Positions 15,911-24,326 of a stretch of 64,000 nucleotides of DNA are shown one piece after another. Both the position numbers and the translations under genes were made by a program. Every line of letters begins with the position of its first letter. Position 1 is the stretch's first letter. This DNA comes from Chloroflexi bacterium 54-19 (GTDB lineage: Bacteria; Chloroflexota; Chloroflexia; Chloroheliales; Chloroheliaceae): NCBI GenBank assembly GCA_001898225.1, contig MKTJ01000048.1, positions 1 through 64,000 of the forward strand, read 5' to 3'. The notes beneath the pieces were generated by a model. That model was not told the origin of the DNA. It saw only the letters and a program-made list of their open reading frames with translations, and ran no database searches.

Positions 15911-18601
15911 ATGGCAAACATCAATAAGTATACTGAAAAAACTAAAGAGGCCTTGCTCAACGCCCAGGAACGAGCCGAGCAACTCAATCACAGCGAGCTT
16001 CATCCCGAACACTTGCTGCTGTCTTTGCTTGACCAGCCTGAGGGTGTGGTGCCTCAAATTATCGGGCGACTGAATGTCAATCCGACCCTGGTGAAGGGAC
16101 AACTTAATAACGCCCTGAACAGCCTGCCTCGCTTGCAGAATTCGGGCCAAATTTACGCCTCGGCTCGCACCCGCCAGGTTCTTCTTCAGGCCGCCCGTGA
16201 GGCCGACAATTTTAAAGACGAGTATGTCTCGACCGAGCATCTATTGTTAGCTTTGCTTGACGACCAAGTTGACCGGGCCGGGGGTGTAATGCCTTCCCCG
16301 ACCGCCGGAAAAATCTTACGAGAGCTTGGCGTCACTCGCGAGGCCGTCTTGAATGTCCTGACCGCTATCCGGGGCAGCCAGCGCGTGACCGACCAGAACC
16401 CGGAAGAAAAATATCAATCGCTGGAAAAATATGGCCGCGACCTGACCGAACTGGCCCGCAAGGGCAAACTCGACCCGGTGATTGGCCGCGATATGGAAAT
16501 TCGCCGGACCATCCAGGTCCTTTCGCGCCGCTCCAAGAATAATCCGGTCCTGATTGGCGAGCCGGGCGTCGGTAAGACCGCCATTGTCGAAGGGCTGGCC
16601 TTGCGGATTATTCGCGGCGACGTGCCCGAAGGTCTTAAAAATAAAAAAATTATCGCCCTCGACCTGGGCTCGATGGTCGCCGGGGCCAAGTTCCGGGGCG
16701 AGTTCGAGGAACGCTTAAAGGCGGTCTTGAAAGAGGTTTCGCAGTCGGAAGGGCAGATTATCCTGTTCATTGACGAACTTCATACCGTCGTCGGGGCCGG
16801 CGCTGCCGAAGGCGCAATGGACGCCAGCAACATGCTTAAACCGATGCTGGCCCGTGGCGAACTGCATTGTATCGGCGCGACGACCCTGGATGAATACCGC
16901 AAGCACATCGAAAAGGATGCCGCTCTCGAACGCCGCTTCCAGACTGTTCTAGTTGAGGAGCCGAACGTCGAGGACACCATTTCGATTTTGCGTGGTCTGC
17001 GCGAACGTTACGAGGTTCACCACAAGGTCCGCATCAAGGACTCGGCCCTGGTCGCGGCGGCGATTCTTTCCAACCGCTACATCACCGACCGCTTCCTCCC
17101 AGATAAGGCGATTGACCTGGTGGACGAAGCCGCTTCGAAACTAAGGATGGAAATCGACAGCCTGCCCGTCGAACTCGACGAGGTCGAGCGCCGCTCCACC
17201 CAGCTTCAAATCGAGCGGGAAGCCCTCAAAAAGGAGAAGGACCAGGCTTCGCGGGACCGCCTGGCGAACCTTGAAAAAGAGCTGGCCGACCTGAAAGAAG
17301 AAGGCAGCCAGTTGCGGGCCCGCTGGCAGCAGGAAAAAGAGCAGATTACCTCGGTTAGCACTCTCAAAGAGCAAATCGAGCAGGTCCGCCAGCAGGTCGA
17401 CGCCGCCGAACGCAGCGCCGATTACGAGAAAGCGGCCCAGCTAAAGTACGGCCAGTTGGTCGAACTGGAACGCCGTCTGCGCGAACGCGAGAACCAGTTG
17501 CAGGACTCGCAGACCAGCGGGGCCGGGTTACTCGTCAAAGAGGAAGTAGACGAGGAAGATATTGCCGAGGTCGTGTCGCGCTGGACAGGGGTCCCGGTCA
17601 GCCGCATGATGGAAGGCGAGATGCAAAAGCTGGTCCACATGGAAGAACGCCTCCACCAGCGGGTGGTCGGGCAGGACCAGGCTGTTAAGTCGGTCTCGAA
17701 CGCGATTCGTCGGGCCCGCGCCGGGTTGCAAGACCCCAACCGCCCGCTCGGCTCGTTTATCTTCCTGGGGCCGACCGGGGTCGGTAAGACCGAGTTGGCC
17801 CGCGCCCTGGCCGAGTACCTGTTTGACGACGAAAAAGCAATGGTTCGGATTGATATGTCCGAGTACATGGAAAAGCACAGCGTTTCGCGGTTGATAGGGG
17901 CGCCTCCGGGGTACGTCGGTTATGACGAAGGCGGCCAGTTGACCGAGATGGTCCGGCGGCGGCCTTATTCAGTGGTCCTTTTTGACGAAATCGAAAAAGC
18001 TCACGCCGATGTCTTTAACGTGCTGCTTCAACTCCTGGACGATGGCCGCCTGACGGATGGGCAGGGCCGGGTGGTGGATTTCAAAAATACCATCATCATA
18101 ATGACCTCGAACCTGGGCAGCCAGTGGATTATGGACCTGCACATCGAGCAAGAGCGTGAAATGCGGGCGATGGTTATGGAAGCCTTACGCAACCATTTCC
18201 GGCCCGAATTCCTGAACCGGATTGACGAGATTATCATCTTTAAGCCGCTCTCTGCTGACCAGATCGGGCATATCGCCAACATTCAGCTCGAAACAGTCCG
18301 CAAACGGCTGGCCGAACGCCGGATTGACCTCCAAATCACCGCCGACGCCATGCTCAAACTGGCCGAGGAAGGTTACGACCCGGTCTTCGGGGCGCGCCCT
18401 CTCAAGAGGACTATCCAGCGGTTGCTGCTGGACCCTCTGGCCCTGCTGGTCCTGGATGGGCAGTTTACCGAGGGTGACGCGGTCGTGGTAGACGTGGCCG
18501 ACCAGGCGGTTGTCGATGATAACGGGGACGTCAACCCTTTTATCTTCCGGCGAATGAGGGCGGGCCAGGCCACAGATTTCCTGGCCGCTTCACGCAGCTA
18601 A
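15911..18601 (+). CDS. clpB: Disaggregase ClpB
   Basis: An 896-residue Hsp100 ATPase that threads and dissolves protein aggregates with DnaK. Order of domains: Clp N domain (1-150), AAA1 with Walker A GEPGVGKT at 216-223 and FIDELH, a long coiled-coil middle domain (about 410-535, rich in Glu/Lys/Gln), AAA2 with Walker A GPTGVGKT at 620-627, and the D2-small domain. The long middle domain and the lack of a ClpP-docking loop between the AAA2 sensor regions mark it as ClpB, not ClpC. The ATG at 15911 lies 12 bases after GGAGG; a TTG at 15902 is too close to it. It is monocistronic, and no CIRCE was found upstream. Confidence 0.95.
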   Translation: MANINKYTEKTKEALLNAQERAEQLNHSELHPEHLLLSLLDQPEGVVPQIIGRLNVNPTLVKGQLNNALNSLPRLQNSGQIYASARTRQVLLQAAREADNFKDEYVSTEHLLLALLDDQVDRAGGVMPSPTAGKILRELGVTREAVLNVLTAIRGSQRVTDQNPEEKYQSLEKYGRDLTELARKGKLDPVIGRDMEIRRTIQVLSRRSKNNPVLIGEPGVGKTAIVEGLALRIIRGDVPEGLKNKKIIALDLGSMVAGAKFRGEFEERLKAVLKEVSQSEGQIILFIDELHTVVGAGAAEGAMDASNMLKPMLARGELHCIGATTLDEYRKHIEKDAALERRFQTVLVEEPNVEDTISILRGLRERYEVHHKVRIKDSALVAAAILSNRYITDRFLPDKAIDLVDEAASKLRMEIDSLPVELDEVERRSTQLQIEREALKKEKDQASRDRLANLEKELADLKEEGSQLRARWQQEKEQITSVSTLKEQIEQVRQQVDAAERSADYEKAAQLKYGQLVELERRLRERENQLQDSQTSGAGLLVKEEVDEEDIAEVVSRWTGVPVSRMMEGEMQKLVHMEERLHQRVVGQDQAVKSVSNAIRRARAGLQDPNRPLGSFIFLGPTGVGKTELARALAEYLFDDEKAMVRIDMSEYMEKHSVSRLIGAPPGYVGYDEGGQLTEMVRRRPYSVVLFDEIEKAHADVFNVLLQLLDDGRLTDGQGRVVDFKNTIIIMTSNLGSQWIMDLHIEQEREMRAMVMEALRNHFRPEFLNRIDEIIIFKPLSADQIGHIANIQLETVRKRLAERRIDLQITADAMLKLAEEGYDPVFGARPLKRTIQRLLLDPLALLVLDGQFTEGDAVVVDVADQAVVDDNGDVNPFIFRRMRAGQATDFLAASRS

Positions 18602-18612
18602 TAATTTTTACT

Positions 18613-18656
18613 AAAACAAAAACCACCTTGCTTTTAGGGCAGGGTGGTTTTGTTTT
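18613..18656 (+). terminator. Terminator after clpB
   Basis: Long arms (AAAACAAAAACCACCTTGC with GCAGGGTGGTTTTGTTTT) form a hairpin with a T-rich right arm, 12 bases past the stop. Confidence 0.9.
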
Positions 18657-18744
18657 GTGGCCTCTTTTTGAGGGGGATAAAATTTCGCCGGGCTAGGCTA
18701 TGGTGTTCCAAACCAATGGAAGTGAAGACGGTTTCCCGTTGAGG

Positions 18745-18975
18745 TTAGCGGGTAGTGGAAGCAGTGGTCCGCCCGGTTAACCTGGCAAAAGCGGCCTTAA
18801 AGGGGTTGCTTGCGCCCTGCCCCTGCCGTTTTGTATTGCGCCCCTGCTCCCGGTAGTCGAGTTGAGCCTGGAGAGCTTCCAGCCGCATTTCTTCAATTTC
18901 GGCCTGAAGGTACGATTCCTTCAGGTAGGCGTTGCGGAGATTTTCATTAAAGTACACCAGGGTTTGATTTATCAT
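18745..18975 (-). CDS. Small charged helical protein
   Basis: A 76-residue soluble protein. Residues 1-42 form an amphipathic, coiled-coil-like helix (NENLRNAYLKESYLQAEIEE), and the second half is Arg/Gln/Gly-rich. The ATG at 18975 is preferred because GAGG stands 9 bases upstream; an in-frame ATG five codons earlier overlaps that site. No family was recognised. The shape suggests a small adaptor or regulator. It is flanked by the clpB terminator. Confidence 0.5.
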   Translation of the reverse strand: MINQTLVYFNENLRNAYLKESYLQAEIEEMRLEALQAQLDYREQGRNTKRQGQGASNPFKAAFARLTGRTTASTTR

Positions 18976-19293
18976 TTTTTTATTCCTCATTTCAAAGTTT
19001 AGTAATTTTAGCTATTAACATTTTTTTGATTTTAAGTCTGGCCCCAGGCCGCCAATATTTTGTCCTGGCTCCTACAACCTGGTTATAATTTATGTGAGAG
19101 TTAAAACTTTCACATCCACAGTATTAACTATTTATGCTGAGAAATTTAGTGATTTAAATCAGTTTTAGCTAAAAATAGGTACTATTGACGATTTTTTGCC
19201 GGGGTGTGAGCTGTTTAATAGTAATTTTCTCAGTTTAAGTTCGTACACCGGGGTAATGAAATAAAACATGTGAAGATGTCAGGAGCAAAAACA
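18976..19293. other. Gap with candidate promoter and palindrome
   Basis: On the plus strand TTGTCC (19060-19065), 18 bases, TATAAT (19084-19089) forms a fair promoter. It is followed by a 22-base imperfect palindrome (19093-19114; arms TGTGAGAGTT / AACTTTCACA). The start codon of the esterase is about 200 bases further on, so a long leader would result. The rest is AT-rich with no visible gene. Confidence 0.4.
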
Positions 19294-19944
19294 ATGTCCG
19301 AAGAACAAACTGGTGCCGTAAAACTTCCCATTCCCACCGAGTTAGGTTATATACTCTACTTTCCGCCCGACTACGATGCCGACCCAGCTAAAAAGTGGCC
19401 GCTGGTCTTTTTCCTGCACGGGGCCGGGGAGCGTGGTAACGACCCCGAAATCGTCAAATTCCACGGGCTGCCGAAAGAGATTGACCAGGGTAAGCATTTT
19501 CCTTTTATCATGGTAGCGCCCCAGTGTCCTTTGGAGGAACGCTGGCCGCAGCAACTTGAAAAGCTGGACGCCCTTTTTGATACAATCACGCAGAATTACC
19601 GGGTGGATTTGGACCGGGTCTATCTTACGGGTCTGAGCCTGGGCGGAAACGGCACCTGGTTCTGGACCACCACCCACCCGGACAGGTTCGCGGCGGCGGT
19701 CCCGATTTGCGGGCGGAGCTATCCCGAAAAGGCCGGACTTATTAAAGACTTGCCGCTGTGGGTCTTTCACGGGGTGCTCGACCCGATTGTACCCCTGGTC
19801 GAATCTACTAAAATGGTGGAGGCTTTGCGGGCGGTCGGTTCAGACGTTAAGCTCACGGTTTATCCCGACATCGAACACGACTCGTGGAGCGTCACCTATG
19901 CCAACCCGGAACTTTACGACTGGCTGCTCTCCCACCACCGCTAG
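19294..19944 (+). CDS. Esterase of the LpqC / phospholipase-carboxylesterase type
   Basis: A 216-residue alpha/beta hydrolase without signal peptide. It has VFFLHGAGERGND (oxyanion loop), the nucleophile elbow GLSLGGNGTW with Ser115, Asp163 in GVLDPIVP, and His195 in DIEHDSW: a complete triad in the family order. Related proteins act on short esters and acyl groups; the substrate here is unknown. The start at 19294 follows AGGAG at 8 bases, better than the two ATG codons upstream. alkD-like follows after 22 bases, so the two are likely in one transcript. Confidence 0.82.
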   Translation: MSEEQTGAVKLPIPTELGYILYFPPDYDADPAKKWPLVFFLHGAGERGNDPEIVKFHGLPKEIDQGKHFPFIMVAPQCPLEERWPQQLEKLDALFDTITQNYRVDLDRVYLTGLSLGGNGTWFWTTTHPDRFAAAVPICGRSYPEKAGLIKDLPLWVFHGVLDPIVPLVESTKMVEALRAVGSDVKLTVYPDIEHDSWSVTYANPELYDWLLSHHR

Positions 19945-19966
19945 TTAAACGGGAAAGGATTGTTCG

Positions 19967-20641
19967 ATGGAAACCACCGTTGAAGCCGTTGTCGAAAGTC
20001 TGAAAGCGCGGGCTAACCCGGATAATGTCGCCGGGATGGCCCATTTCGGTTCGCGTCCTGCCCAGGCGCTTGGTCTTTCCATGCCCGAAGTGCGCCGGAT
20101 AGCCCGCGAGCTAGGCCGGGACCATGCCCTGGCCCTCGGATTGTGGGCGACCGGGTTACACGAAGGGCGTATCCTGGCTTCAATGGTGGCCGACCCCAGG
20201 CAGGTCACACCCGAACTGATGGACAACTGGGTCAACGATTTCGATAGCTGGGACGTTTGCGACCAGGTCTGCGGCAATCTTTTCGACAAAACACCCTATG
20301 CCTACGACAAGGCGGTCGAGTGGTGTCACCGCGAGGGCGAATACGTACGGCGGGCCGGGTTCGTGATGATGGCCGAACTGGCTGTCCACGACAAAAAAGC
20401 CCCTGACGAAAAGTTTTACTCTTTCTTTCCCCTGATGAAAGAGTATTCCTGGGACGAGCGCAATTTTGTTAAAAAGGCCGTAAACTGGGCCTTGCGCCAG
20501 GTAGGAAAACGCAACGCCACCCTGCGGCCCCTCGCTATCCAGTGGGCCGAGGAAATCCGGGATACCAATACGAAAGCGGGGCGCTGGATTGCCGCCGACG
20601 CCCTGCGCGAGTTGAATTCCGAGGTTAAATCCCGTTTATGA
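19967..20641 (+). CDS. DNA alkylation repair protein, AlkD-like
   Basis: A 224-residue all-helical HEAT-like protein of the AlkD DNA glycosylase family, which removes N3- and N7-alkylated bases without base flipping. Typical pieces: HFGSRPAQALGLSMPEVRRIA near the N-terminus, FDSWDVCDQVCGNLF (the Trp-Asp region at the DNA face), EYVRRAGFVMMAEL, and DERNFVKKAVNWALRQVG. Close in sequence order to AlkD/AlkC-type relatives annotated as DNA alkylation repair enzymes. The last codons are repeated about 960 bases downstream (see 21527-21605). It sits between the esterase and a hypothetical gene, 24 bases upstream of the latter. Confidence 0.85.
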   Translation: METTVEAVVESLKARANPDNVAGMAHFGSRPAQALGLSMPEVRRIARELGRDHALALGLWATGLHEGRILASMVADPRQVTPELMDNWVNDFDSWDVCDQVCGNLFDKTPYAYDKAVEWCHREGEYVRRAGFVMMAELAVHDKKAPDEKFYSFFPLMKEYSWDERNFVKKAVNWALRQVGKRNATLRPLAIQWAEEIRDTNTKAGRWIAADALRELNSEVKSRL

Positions 20642-20665
20642 GGTTTGACGGTGGGGTGAAATAGT

Positions 20666-21466
20666 ATGGGCGAGATTGAAACAGCGCAAGTCGAACTGGC
20701 AGCGGCGGTGACCGGGCTTTATACCGAATTTGCGGGTTATTCCCACAACCACAGCATGGATTTTTGCCCGCATTGTGTCAGTAAGGCGGACGTGGCTTTG
20801 CTCTATGCCCACTCCTTGCGGGAACTGACCGCGCCGGACCTCGAAAAATATGCTTTTAAGGCCATGACCACCTGGGGCGACCCGGACGACTTCAAACACT
20901 TTTTGCCGCGTATCTTTGAACTGCTCACCGTTCCACCGGGAGTCACCCTAGCGGTTGACCCTGAAATAGTCATTGGAAAATTAGGTTATGCCCGGTGGAA
21001 AGAATGGCCGGGAAACGAGCAAGTGGCTATTGTAAGCTTTCTAAAAGCCTGGATGCACTGGCGGCTGATTTCCGAGTTTTCTTATTCTTCGTACTGTGAG
21101 CTTTCGAACTGCCTGGAAAGCCTTGCGATTGTCGAGAAGAATCTAACGCCTTACCTGGCAACCTGGCGCGCCGATTTCTTTGCTACCAACAATTCCCGGC
21201 TGAATACGGCGGGTTTTCTCGATTTTTCACAGGATGCGCTCTATAAGGGGAAACTTACCTGGGCGGCTAATTCTTTGCAAGCAGCCCAAATTATAAACTG
21301 GTTGCTCGAACCGGATGTACTACCATTGTTGGAAAAGACCGCCCTCGAATTCTTTGAAACTTCCACTGCCTCTGAGTTAATCGCCGTTATTGAAGGCGGC
21401 ATTAATGCCCTAGAAACCCTCAAAACGCTCTATCCCAACGGTATAAAACCGGAAACCCAGGCTTGA
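20666..21466 (+). CDS. Conserved hypothetical protein with CPHC motif
   Basis: A 266-residue soluble protein. Near residue 34 it has CPHC, which could be part of a metal or redox site, then a segment KYAFKAMTTWGDPDDFKHFLPRI that looks conserved. The rest is helical. I do not recognise a named family. It follows the AlkD-like gene by 24 bases, and its stop codon lies inside a terminator hairpin, so it ends the esterase-alkD-hypothetical operon. Confidence 0.65.
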   Translation: MGEIETAQVELAAAVTGLYTEFAGYSHNHSMDFCPHCVSKADVALLYAHSLRELTAPDLEKYAFKAMTTWGDPDDFKHFLPRIFELLTVPPGVTLAVDPEIVIGKLGYARWKEWPGNEQVAIVSFLKAWMHWRLISEFSYSSYCELSNCLESLAIVEKNLTPYLATWRADFFATNNSRLNTAGFLDFSQDALYKGKLTWAANSLQAAQIINWLLEPDVLPLLEKTALEFFETSTASELIAVIEGGINALETLKTLYPNGIKPETQA

Positions 21467-21480
21467 AACCTGGGTTCTTT
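21453..21480 (+). terminator. Terminator overlapping the stop codon at 21466
   Basis: Arms AAACCCAGG / CCTGGGTT with a 7-base loop, then CTTT. The same stem sequence is used by the terminator at 22627. Confidence 0.75.
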
Positions 21481-21526
21481 CGTCATTCAAAATTATCGGG
21501 GCTAGCGTTTAAACCAGGCTCGGTGC

Positions 21527-21605
21527 TACCAATACGAAAGCGGGGCGCTGGATTGCCGCCGACGCCCTGCGCGAACTTACTCGCGGTTTCAAATCTGATT
21601 TATAA
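21527..21605 (+). pseudogene. 3' remnant of a second AlkD-like gene
   Basis: Bases 21527-21574 are identical, over 48 bases, to 20563-20610 inside the AlkD-like gene. After that the two copies diverge but keep the same frame and length: ELNSEVKSRL-stop in the intact gene and ELTRGFKSDL-stop here. Upstream the frame meets a stop at 21510 and has no start codon, so only the last 26 codons of a paralogue are left. Confidence 0.85.
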
Positions 21606-21750
21606 AACCTCCACAAAAGAGAGATCATATAGTATAATTATGTAACCAATCACTTTGGTGGTTTTCACATCCACCTGATGAGTCAACCCATTTTTTGGAA
21701 TTTGATTGGGTTCTGGAAGAAAATAAATAAAGTGTTGTGGAGCCTGGCAA

Positions 21751-22599
21751 ATGGATAATGTATATGCGAACCCTGGTGAACTTAAGCGAGCGGCCAGGGC
21801 AATTAAAGAAGCCGATGCCCTGTTAATTGCGACCGGGGCCGGAATGGGCGTTGATTCGGGGTTAGCGCCTTTTCGTGGACCGCAGGGGCTGTGGACCGGA
21901 AATTCCCCCTATAAAAAGTTAAATATAGATATTCAGTCGCTGGCAACCCCGGCCATCTTTATGATTGACCAGGCTTTAGCCTGGGGTTTCTACGGGTTCC
22001 GCCAGGCGGCCTACCGGACCGCCCAGCCTCACAAGGGGTTTGAAATTTTGAAAGATTGGACTGCCCGGAAAGCGTTTGGGAGTTTTAACTATACTTCCAA
22101 TATAGACGGTCAATTCCAGAAAGCCGGGTTTGCGGCGGACCGGGTATTTGAAATTCACGGGTCCAGCCACTTTTTGCAATGTAGCCAGAATTGTGGGATT
22201 GGCGTGTTTCCGGGGGACAGCCAGCAGGTTGAAATCGACGAAAGTACACTGAAGGCGCTAGAACCGCTGCCATGCTGTACCGCTTGTTTTGCCCTGGCCC
22301 GTCCAAATGTGTTGATGTTTAACGATTTGGAATTCGATAGCTCCCGAAGCGATGCCCAGGAGAAAAGATATGCTGATTGGCTCAATGAACTGGCGGAGGA
22401 AGGGGCGCGGTTAGTTGTGGTTGAATTGGGGGCCGGAACGGCTATTCCAAGTGTCAGAAACCATTCCGAGAAAGTTGCTAAAGCTTTTAATTGTACTCTT
22501 GTTCGGATTAACCCGGTTGAAACCGGGGTGCCGGAAGGTCAAATTTCTCTCGCGGGAAATGCTAAAGCGACCCTTGAAGCCCTTCAAGAATTAATGTAA
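21751..22599 (+). CDS. Sir2-family NAD-dependent deacylase-like protein
   Basis: A 282-residue sirtuin-like protein. The NAD site reads GAGMGVDSGLAPFRG (residues 29-43; Gly-Met-Gly-Val where many sirtuins have Gly-Ile-Ser), followed by TSNIDG (115-120) and the catalytic His136 in EIHGSSHF. Cysteines at 144, 148, 175/176 and 179 fit the structural zinc site. Sirtuins remove acyl groups from lysine using NAD, but SIR2 domains also serve as NADases in phage defence. The intact zinc site and small size point to the deacylase type. Codon choice is less GC-biased than in the neighbours. It has its own terminator. Confidence 0.85.
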   Translation: MDNVYANPGELKRAARAIKEADALLIATGAGMGVDSGLAPFRGPQGLWTGNSPYKKLNIDIQSLATPAIFMIDQALAWGFYGFRQAAYRTAQPHKGFEILKDWTARKAFGSFNYTSNIDGQFQKAGFAADRVFEIHGSSHFLQCSQNCGIGVFPGDSQQVEIDESTLKALEPLPCCTACFALARPNVLMFNDLEFDSSRSDAQEKRYADWLNELAEEGARLVVVELGAGTAIPSVRNHSEKVAKAFNCTLVRINPVETGVPEGQISLAGNAKATLEALQELM

Positions 22600-22626
22600 T
22601 CCAGATATCTTCGTCGTTAAAGCAGA

Positions 22627-22657
22627 AAACCCAGGTTTTAAGCCTGGGTTTCTTTTT
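22627..22657 (+). terminator. Terminator of the Sir2 gene
   Basis: A perfect 9-bp stem (AAACCCAGG / CCTGGGTTT), a 7-base loop, then CTTTTT. It also faces the 3' end of the DAHP synthase gene on the other strand. Confidence 0.92.
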
Positions 22658-22680
22658 ATTTGGGATATTAGGGCCGGGGT

Positions 22681-23784
22681 TTAGACCAGGCTCGGTTCGG
22701 GCATCCGGCGTTTGATGGCCTCGCGGATTTTCTCGTTGGTGTTGAGGAGCAGCCGTTCGGTCATCTCCCAGCTCATGCACTTGTCCGTCACCGAGACACC
22801 GTAGCGCAATTGCGACAAATCTTTGGGGATAGTCTGGTTGCCCTCGTAGAGATTGCTTTCCAGCATCAGTCCGACAATAGACTTGGTGCCGTAGTTTATC
22901 TGGTTGACAACATCGTCCACCACCAGCGGTTGCAGGAGGTGGTCCTTGAACGAGTTGGCGTGGCTGCAATCTATGACGATATTGCGCGGCAGGTTTTCTT
23001 TGACCAGGGCCTGTTCGCACAGCCGCACGCTGACCGAGTCGTAGTTGGGCCGCCCGCTGCCACCCCGCAGCACGATATGGCCGTAGCGGTTGCCGCGGGT
23101 CCGAATCAGGGCGGTCTGGCCTTCCTGGTTGATGCCCAGGAAACTATGAGCCGAGAGGGCCGATTTGGTGGCGTCAATGGCGACCTGGATACTGCCGTCG
23201 GTCCCGTTTTTAAAGCCGACCGGCATCGAGAGACCGCTCGACATTTCGCGGTGGGTCTGGGACTCGGTGGTGCGGGCGCCAATCGCCGACCAGGTCACCA
23301 GTTCCGAAAGATAGGGCGGGGTAATCGGGTCGAGCGCTTCGGTCCCGGCAGGCAGACCCATTTCGGCGCAGGCGAGCAAGAAACGCCGGGCCAGCATCAA
23401 GCCGTCCTGGATTTTAAACGAGTCATCCATGTAAGGGTCGTTGATATAGCCCTTCCAGCCGACCGTGGTGCGGGGCTTTTCAAAGTAGACCCGCATAATG
23501 ATAAACATTGTTTCGGAAACTTTATCGGCCAGTTCCCGCAGCCGTTTAGCATATTCAATCCCGGCTTTTTCGTCATGGATGGAACAGGGGCCGACCACCA
23601 CAAAAATCCGAGGGTCGCGATGGTCCAGGATGTCGCGGACAGTATTTCGCCCGGCTATGACTGTCTCCAGGGCCTTCTCGGTCATGGGGACGCGGCGTTT
23701 TAGTTCGTTTGGTGAAATAAGAACTTCCGTCGAAACCAGGTTCAAGCCATAGGTAGTCTCGTGAGGCACGTAAAAAATCTCCAT
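22681..23784 (-). CDS. aroG: DAHP synthase (type I-alpha, AroF/G/H-like)
   Basis: A 367-residue 3-deoxy-7-phosphoheptulonate synthase, which joins phosphoenolpyruvate and erythrose 4-phosphate as the first step of the shikimate pathway. Matches to the E. coli-type family: FVVVGPCSIHD, MRVYFEKPRTTVGWKGYINDP, GTEALDPITPPY, WSAIGARTTESQTHRE, PVGFKNGTDG, VIDCSHANS, and GVSVTDKCMSWE at the end. The N-terminal extension (residues 1-45) is where Phe/Tyr/Trp feedback binds in E. coli; which amino acid acts here is not clear, so the aroF/G/H symbol is approximate. It stands alone. Confidence 0.93.
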   Translation of the reverse strand: MEIFYVPHETTYGLNLVSTEVLISPNELKRRVPMTEKALETVIAGRNTVRDILDHRDPRIFVVVGPCSIHDEKAGIEYAKRLRELADKVSETMFIIMRVYFEKPRTTVGWKGYINDPYMDDSFKIQDGLMLARRFLLACAEMGLPAGTEALDPITPPYLSELVTWSAIGARTTESQTHREMSSGLSMPVGFKNGTDGSIQVAIDATKSALSAHSFLGINQEGQTALIRTRGNRYGHIVLRGGSGRPNYDSVSVRLCEQALVKENLPRNIVIDCSHANSFKDHLLQPLVVDDVVNQINYGTKSIVGLMLESNLYEGNQTIPKDLSQLRYGVSVTDKCMSWEMTERLLLNTNEKIREAIKRRMPEPSLV

Positions 23785-23939
23785 TACTCTAAAAAATATT
23801 CGGGAAGGACTACGCTGTCTTAGGGTCTAAGTATAACATGTCCAATTTAAATTTTGAACTAAAAAGGGTCTATTTTTGCTATCAATATCATAAATTGATA
23901 AATTTTTGTCACTATATGGGAATAGTTACAGGGTAGCGA

Positions 23940-24112
23940 AGTAGTCAGAGGGCAGAAGGCAGTAGTTAGTAAAACCGCCCATAATATACTCTTATTTATC
24001 TAAATCTTGAAAATACCAAAATTAAAACTCAAAAATTAGCTACTACTTACAAGTTACATTATGCCCATCTGTTCTGAGTTTACTGTCCTCTGACTACTGC
24101 CCTCTGACTACT
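23940..24112. repeat. 173-bp inverted-repeat element (AGTAGTCAGAGG type)
   Basis: The left end (23940-23971) and right end (24081-24112) are inverted copies sharing AGTAGTCAGAGGGCAG exactly. Within each arm the unit GTAGTCAGAGG/GGCAGTAG recurs. The centre is AT-rich and non-coding. A second element with the same arm motif is at 34094-34279. It lies between divergent aroG-like and clpC genes. Confidence 0.7.
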
Positions 24113-24326
24113 AAAAACGTTAGAGCTTTGATAGAATATCAACTTTTTTGTACCATAACAAAATGTATCACGTATAATAATTGAAAGCTATGCAGCTTAA
24201 AAAAGAAGTTTTTATTCGGATATTCTTTAAAAATCCTCTAGCATAACCCGGTCTTTCTTCCCTTAGCCCGATTTTCTAAAAGCTAAAAAGAAAGCTATTA
24301 GAGCCAGAAGGAGTTTAACTCAAATT

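Noticed and set aside
19093..19114. TGTGA / TCACA palindrome as a CRP site
   Set aside because: The half-sites are 12 bases apart, not 6, so it does not fit CRP/FNR-family spacing.
21751..22599. Sir2 protein as a phage-defence NADase
   Set aside because: It has the zinc cysteines and catalytic His of a stand-alone deacylase and no partner domain such as Argonaute, HerA or a TPR sensor.
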